Shown: positions 60,391 through 64,000 of the stretch, one piece after another
How positions within the stretch are numbered: the first letter of the stretch is position 1
Layout: every line of letters begins with the position of its first letter
Assembly: GCF_000374305.1 (NCBI RefSeq)
Contig: NZ_KB894098.1
Coordinates: 186,001-250,000, forward strand
Source: Actinomadura flavalba DSM 45200
GTDB lineage: Bacteria > Actinomycetota > Actinomycetes > Streptosporangiales > Streptosporangiaceae
Reading direction: 5' to 3'
Length of the DNA: 64,000 bases
Notes under the pieces: generated by a model
What the model saw: only the letters and a program-made list of their open reading frames with translations
The model's database searches: none
Told to the model about the DNA's origin: nothing
Translations under genes and position numbers: made by a program

Positions 60391-60697
60391 CGTCTGGTCT
60401 CCACAACTCACCACCCGGCACCCGCCGAGCGAACCAACAGAACACGAACAACACCGGCCGCCCGTCACACCCCGGCCACCCGATCCTCCCAACCCGAGCG
60501 GGCCTGCCCCAACCCGAGCCAGCCTGTCCCTACCTATTCCAGCCTGTCCCTACCTGTCCCAGCCCCAACCCCGCCCGGCTCGGCGGGGTGCGGCTCACTC
60601 GACCGAGCTTCCAGGGCCGGGAGGGGTTCCGGCTTCGGGCGTTCCCTTCGGCGGGCCGGTGGGTGATCTGCGTGGGGCGGTCGGTCTTGCGGGTGGG
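60391..60697. other. Gap within the his operon
   Basis: 307 bp between hisA and hisH. It shows a 20-bp direct duplication (AGCCTGTCCCTACCTATTCC at 60521, near copy at 60541) and an overall C-rich then G-rich + strand. No gene or clear promoter found; an internal promoter for hisA-hisF is possible. Confidence 0.5.
60521..60560. repeat. 20-bp tandem duplication
   Basis: Two adjacent 20-bp copies differing at two bases, inside the hisH-hisA gap. Confidence 0.75.
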
Positions 60698-61339
60698 TCA
60701 GCGTAGGGTGCCGAGCCAGTTGCGCAGCAGGTGGGCGCCTGCGTCGCCGGACTTCTCGGGGTGGAACTGGGTGGCGCAGAGGGGGCCGTTCTCGACGGCG
60801 GCGACGAACCGGTCTCCGTGCTCGGCCCAGGTGACCAGCGGCGGCGTGAGGTTGCCGAGCGGGTCGGGTTCCAGCTCCCAGCGGCGGACGGCGTAGGAGT
60901 GCACGAAGTAGAAGCGGGTGCCGGCGCCGAGACCGGCGAACAGCTCCGACCCCTCGGGCACGTCCACGGTGTTCCACCCCATGTGCGGCAGGACGGGCGC
61001 GTCGAGCCGTTCGACGGTGCCGGGCCATTCGGCGCAGCCCTCGGTGGTGACGCCGTGCTCGACGCCCTTCCCGAACAGGATCTGCATGCCGACGCAGATG
61101 CCGAGCACCGGCCGGCCACCGGCGAGCCGACGCCCGATGATCTGTTCGCCCCGGATTCCGCGCAACCCCTCCATGCACGCCGCGAACGCCCCGACGCCGG
61201 GCACGACGAGCCCGTCCGCCTCCAGCGCGGCGTCCCAGTCGGCGGTGACGGTGACGTCCGCACCGTGCCGCGCGACGGCCCGCTCGGCCGACCGCAGATT
61301 CCCCGACCCGTAGTCGAGCACGACGATCGACGGACTCAT
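60698..61339 (-). CDS. hisH: Imidazole glycerol phosphate synthase, glutaminase subunit
   Basis: 213 residues. Class I amidotransferase triad: Cys in LGICVGMQILF, His and Glu in TQFHPEKSG. IVVLDYGSGNLRSAERA starts the protein. It feeds ammonia to HisF. ATG at 61337-61339. Confidence 0.97.
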   Translation of the reverse strand: MSPSIVVLDYGSGNLRSAERAVARHGADVTVTADWDAALEADGLVVPGVGAFAACMEGLRGIRGEQIIGRRLAGGRPVLGICVGMQILFGKGVEHGVTTEGCAEWPGTVERLDAPVLPHMGWNTVDVPEGSELFAGLGAGTRFYFVHSYAVRRWELEPDPLGNLTPPLVTWAEHGDRFVAAVENGPLCATQFHPEKSGDAGAHLLRNWLGTLR

Positions 61340-61511
61340 GTCCCCATCACTCCCCCACGCACGACCACCATCCCGACCTGTCCCGCGCCGACCTGCCCGC
61401 CCGTCCCCGGCGCGACGCGCTCGGCGCCGCGCACACCCGGGCGGTGCGGGAGGGCGCTCATCCGCGAGGCCGACGCACTCGCGCGTCCGGGCACCACCGT
61501 GCCGCCGTGTG

Positions 61512-61682
61512 TCAGCCCCACAGGAGCCCCCCGGTGGCCGCGAGGGCGGCGAGGACGCCGACGACGAGCGCGGCGATCTTGAGGCCCTGACGGACGAAGC
61601 TGTAGACGCCGGCCAGCAGGAACAGGGCGAGGCCGAGGAGCAGGACGTTGGCGTAGCCGAGTTCGAGGCCGAAGATCTCCAC
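61512..61682 (-). CDS. Small membrane protein between hisB and hisH
   Basis: 56 residues from GTG at 61680-61682, only 2 nt after the hisB stop, ending in GLLWG. Two hydrophobic helices (YANVLLLGLALFLLAGVYSF and AALVVGVLAALAATGG) flank a basic turn VRQGLK. Small membrane proteins at this position occur, from memory, in other actinobacterial his operons; no function is known. Confidence 0.75.
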   Translation of the reverse strand: MEIFGLELGYANVLLLGLALFLLAGVYSFVRQGLKIAALVVGVLAALAATGGLLWG

Positions 61683-61684
61683 GG

Positions 61685-62275
61685 CTACAGCGCCCCCTTG
61701 GTGGAGGGGATGCCGTGGACCTTCGGGTCGAACGCGACGGCGTCGCGCAGGGCGCGGGCCAGGGCCTTGAACTGCGCCTCGACGATGTGGTGCGCGTTGC
61801 GGCCGTAGGGGACGTGGACGTGCAGCGCGACCTGCGCGTTGGACACGAACGACTCCAGCACGTGCCGCGTCATCGTGGTGTCGTACTCGGGGCCGATCAT
61901 CGGCGCCATGCCCCCGGGCTCGGAGTGCACCAGGTAGGGGCGGCCGGACACGTCGACGGTGACCTGGGCGAGCGCCTCGTCGAGCGGGATGGACGCGTCG
62001 GCGAAGCGGCGGATGCCAGCCTTGTCGCCGAGCGCCTGCCGGAACGCCTGCCCGAGCGCGATCGCGGTGTCCTCGATGGTGTGGTGGCTGTCGATGTGCA
62101 GGTCGCCCCGCGTCTTGACGGTGAGGTCGAACGAGCCGTGCTTGCCGAGCTGGGCGAGCATGTGGTCGAAGAACCCGACCCCGGTCGCCACGTCGACCTC
62201 GCCCGTTCCGTCGAGGTCGATCTCGACGAGCACGGACGTCTCCTTCGTCCCCCGCTCGACCTTTCCCTTACGCAT
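61685..62275 (-). CDS. hisB: Imidazoleglycerol-phosphate dehydratase
   Basis: 196 residues from ATG at 62273-62275 with GGAGG upstream. Metal-binding His/Glu clusters are complete: GVGFFDHMLAQLGKHG, DSHHTIEDTAIALGQA, RHVLESFV and RNAHHIVEAQFKA. Single-function form, as usual in actinobacteria. Confidence 0.97.
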   Translation of the reverse strand: MRKGKVERGTKETSVLVEIDLDGTGEVDVATGVGFFDHMLAQLGKHGSFDLTVKTRGDLHIDSHHTIEDTAIALGQAFRQALGDKAGIRRFADASIPLDEALAQVTVDVSGRPYLVHSEPGGMAPMIGPEYDTTMTRHVLESFVSNAQVALHVHVPYGRNAHHIVEAQFKALARALRDAVAFDPKVHGIPSTKGAL

Positions 62276-62526
62276 TCCCGGACCTCCACTCGCTCCCGGC
62301 GCACGCACCGGCGCCACCGAACCTCACCGTCCCCACGCCCCCGGCCCCGCTCCGGAACCGGACATCACACGCGCCCGGCCTCCGCGAACCACCCTGCCAC
62401 CCGTCACGTCCCACCCGCACTCGGACGGACGTACGCCCGCTCACAGTGCCCTACCTTCCTCAAGGTGCCCCGAGGTATCCGTGAGAGCGGGATGCTCGGG
62501 TGGCGCGAGTGAGGCAGGGATGGCTC
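62276..62526. other. hisC-hisB spacer
   Basis: 251 bp within the his operon. A small hairpin ACCTT-CCTC-AAGGT lies near 62450. Nothing else firm. Confidence 0.4.
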
Positions 62527-63615
62527 TCACAGTGCCGCCTGGAGCGCCGCGCGGAAGGCGGTCATCTCGGTGGGGGTGCCGATGGTGACGCGGAGCCAGC
62601 CCGGCGGGCCGACCTCGCGGACGAGGACGCCGTGGTCGAGCAGGGTCTGCCAGACGCGGTGCCGGTCGGGCAGGTGGCCGAACAGGACGAAGTTGGCGTC
62701 GGAGGCGGCGACCGTGAGGCCGAGGTCGCGCAGCCACGTGACCAGGGCGTCGCGTTCGGCGCGGAGCGCGTCGACGGTGCCGAGGAGTTCGGCCCGGTGG
62801 GCGAGCGCCGTGCGGGCGACCGCCTGGGTGATCGCCGACAGGTGGTAGGGCAGCCGGACGAGCAGCAGCGCGTCGATCACGGCGGGATCGGCGGCCAGGT
62901 ACCCGACGCGGGTGCCCGCCATCGCGAACGCCTTGGACATCGTGCGGGTGACGATGAGCCGGGGACGGCCCGGCAGCAGCGTCAGCGCCGACGGCGTGCC
63001 CGCGCGGCGGAACTCGGCGTACGCCTCGTCGACCACGACCATGCCCGGGGCGGCGTCGAGGACGGCCTCGACGGCGGCCGGGTCGAGCGCGGTGCCGGTC
63101 GGGTTGTTGGGCGAGGTGAGGAACACCACGTCGGGGCGGTGCTCCTCGATCGCGGCGACGGCGCGGGCCGGGTCGAGGCCGAAGTCGTCGTCGCGGGCGG
63201 CGTCGACCCAGGCGGTGCCCGACACCCGCGTGATGATCGGGTGCATCGAGTACGACGGTTCGAACCCGAGCGCGGTGCGCCCGGGCCCGCCGAACGCCTG
63301 GAGGATCTGCTGGAGGATCTCGTTGGAGCCGTTCGCGGCCCAGACCTGGCGGCCGGTGAGTCCGGCGCCGGGCGTGTCGAGGTTGAGGAAGTCGGCGAGT
63401 TCGGCGCGCAGGACGGTGGCGTCGCGGTCGGGGTAGCGGTTGAGGCCGCCCGCGACCTCCTCGACGGCCTTGCCGAGCGCGGCGACCAGCGCCGGGGACG
63501 GCGGATAGGGGTTCTCGTTGGTGTTGAGCGCGTAGGGCACCTGGATCTGGGGTGCCCCGTACGGCTCCCGGCCGCGCAGGTCGTCGCGGATGGGGAGGTC
63601 GGAGAGCGAGGTCAC
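62527..63615 (-). CDS. hisC: Histidinol-phosphate aminotransferase
   Basis: 362 residues from GTG at 63613-63615, overlapping the hisD stop by 4 bp (GTGA). PLP-binding Lys in VTRTMSKAFAMAGTRVGYL; LNTNENPYPPSP, FLTSPNNPTG and VVVDEAYAEF are typical. Fold type I aminotransferase. Confidence 0.97.
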   Translation of the reverse strand: MTSLSDLPIRDDLRGREPYGAPQIQVPYALNTNENPYPPSPALVAALGKAVEEVAGGLNRYPDRDATVLRAELADFLNLDTPGAGLTGRQVWAANGSNEILQQILQAFGGPGRTALGFEPSYSMHPIITRVSGTAWVDAARDDDFGLDPARAVAAIEEHRPDVVFLTSPNNPTGTALDPAAVEAVLDAAPGMVVVDEAYAEFRRAGTPSALTLLPGRPRLIVTRTMSKAFAMAGTRVGYLAADPAVIDALLLVRLPYHLSAITQAVARTALAHRAELLGTVDALRAERDALVTWLRDLGLTVAASDANFVLFGHLPDRHRVWQTLLDHGVLVREVGPPGWLRVTIGTPTEMTAFRAALQAAL

Positions 63616-64000
63616 GACGGGATCTCCCAGTCGAAGCGGGCGCGCAGCGCGGCGCCGTGCGCGGGCAGGTCCTCGGCGTCGGCCAGGACGGACACACGCG
63701 CGGTGGCCTCCGCGAGGGCGGCACGGTCGTAGCGGACGACGTGCACGCCGCGCAGGAACGACTGCACCGACAGGCCCGACGAGTGGCACGCGCACCCGCC
63801 GGTGGGCAGCACGTGGTTGGACCCGGCGAGGTAGTCGCCGAGGGAGACCGGCGAGTACGGCCCGATGAAGATCGCCCCGGCGTTGCGGACCCGGCCGGCG
63901 ACGGCGTCGGCGTCGACGGTCTGGATCTCCAGGTGCTCGGCGGCGTAGGCGTTGACGACGGCGAGACCGGCGTCGAGGTCGTCGACCAGGACGATGCCGG
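63612..64000 (-). CDS. hisD: Histidinol dehydrogenase, C-terminal part
   Basis: About 129 C-terminal residues; the gene continues past the window. NAYAAEHLEIQTVDADA, GPYSPVSLGDYLAGSNHVLP and GLSVQSFLRGVHVV match the family (catalytic His and zinc ligands lie in or near these segments). It is the first his gene of the leftward operon visible here. Confidence 0.95.
   Translation of the reverse strand, partial: GIVLVDDLDAGLAVVNAYAAEHLEIQTVDADAVAGRVRNAGAIFIGPYSPVSLGDYLAGSNHVLPTGGCACHSSGLSVQSFLRGVHVVRYDRAALAEATARVSVLADAEDLPAHGAALRARFDWEIPS

Noticed and set aside
62381..62395. T-box-like sequence (AGGGTGGTTCGCGG on the minus strand) upstream of hisB
   Set aside because: It lacks the full ACCGCGG core, and I see no specifier loop or terminator/antiterminator pair; probably chance.

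Overview
The window is chromosomal DNA of very high GC from a filamentous-type actinomycete. Codon third positions are almost all G or C, GTG starts and 4-bp GTGA/ATGA gene overlaps are common, and several starts sit 6-7 nt behind a TANNNT box, as in leaderless mRNAs. The gene order coaE-rpsA-polA-liv-pdtaR-tRNA-pyk-gltDB-lgt-trpABC-hisI-hisFAHBCD follows, as I remember it, the conserved Streptomyces/Streptosporangiales chromosome arrangement. The family (an Actinomadura-like organism would fit) is inference only.

Region by region: 1-2.4 kb holds a gene fragment, a cupin-like protein and an ArsB/SLC13-type permease. 2.4-8.4 kb is one 1985-residue gene joining a TIR domain, a phosphoesterase-like domain that has lost its metal ligands, a NACHT (STAND) NTPase, pentapeptide repeats and about 14-15 WD40 blades. 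It is the best candidate in the window for an undescribed immune or signalling protein. 8.5-19.5 kb is housekeeping (coaE, rpsA, polA) plus a membrane endonuclease/exonuclease/phosphatase protein, a polysaccharide deacetylase and an asparaginase. A 109-bp tandem repeat with a covarying hairpin lies downstream of rpsA. 19.5-26.8 kb holds a thioesterase, a lipoprotein, a complete branched-chain amino-acid ABC operon (livJHMGF) and an ANTAR response regulator. 26.9-38.4 kb holds an unusual short-variable-arm tRNA-Leu(CAA), pyk, several small accessory genes and gltBD. DasR-like palindromes (GGTCTAGACC type) lie upstream of both pyk and gltB.

38.6-44.6 kb is an envelope module. Two paralogous single-pass membrane proteins (one with a ~330-residue basic tail of 30-residue repeats) precede an lgt whose C-terminal tail is built of acidic 11-residue repeats, followed by a DsbA-like oxidoreductase and a VKOR partner. 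44.7-50 kb carries trpA, trpB, trpC, a DUF2752 protein, an atypical OmpR-type regulator, the Trp-region membrane protein and hisI. trpE, usually found next to hisI, is missing here. 50.1-58.5 kb is a mixed stretch: cold-shock protein, TIGR03085-type protein, an asymmetric heterodimeric ABC exporter with a 30-codon ORF bridging the two halves, a HEAT-like protein, two lipoproteins and an AlkZ-like winged-helix protein. 58.9-64 kb is the his operon (hisD, hisC, hisB, a 56-residue membrane protein, hisH, hisA/priA, hisF), read right to left. With no trpF in the window, the HisA homologue is presumably the bifunctional PriA that also serves the trp genes.
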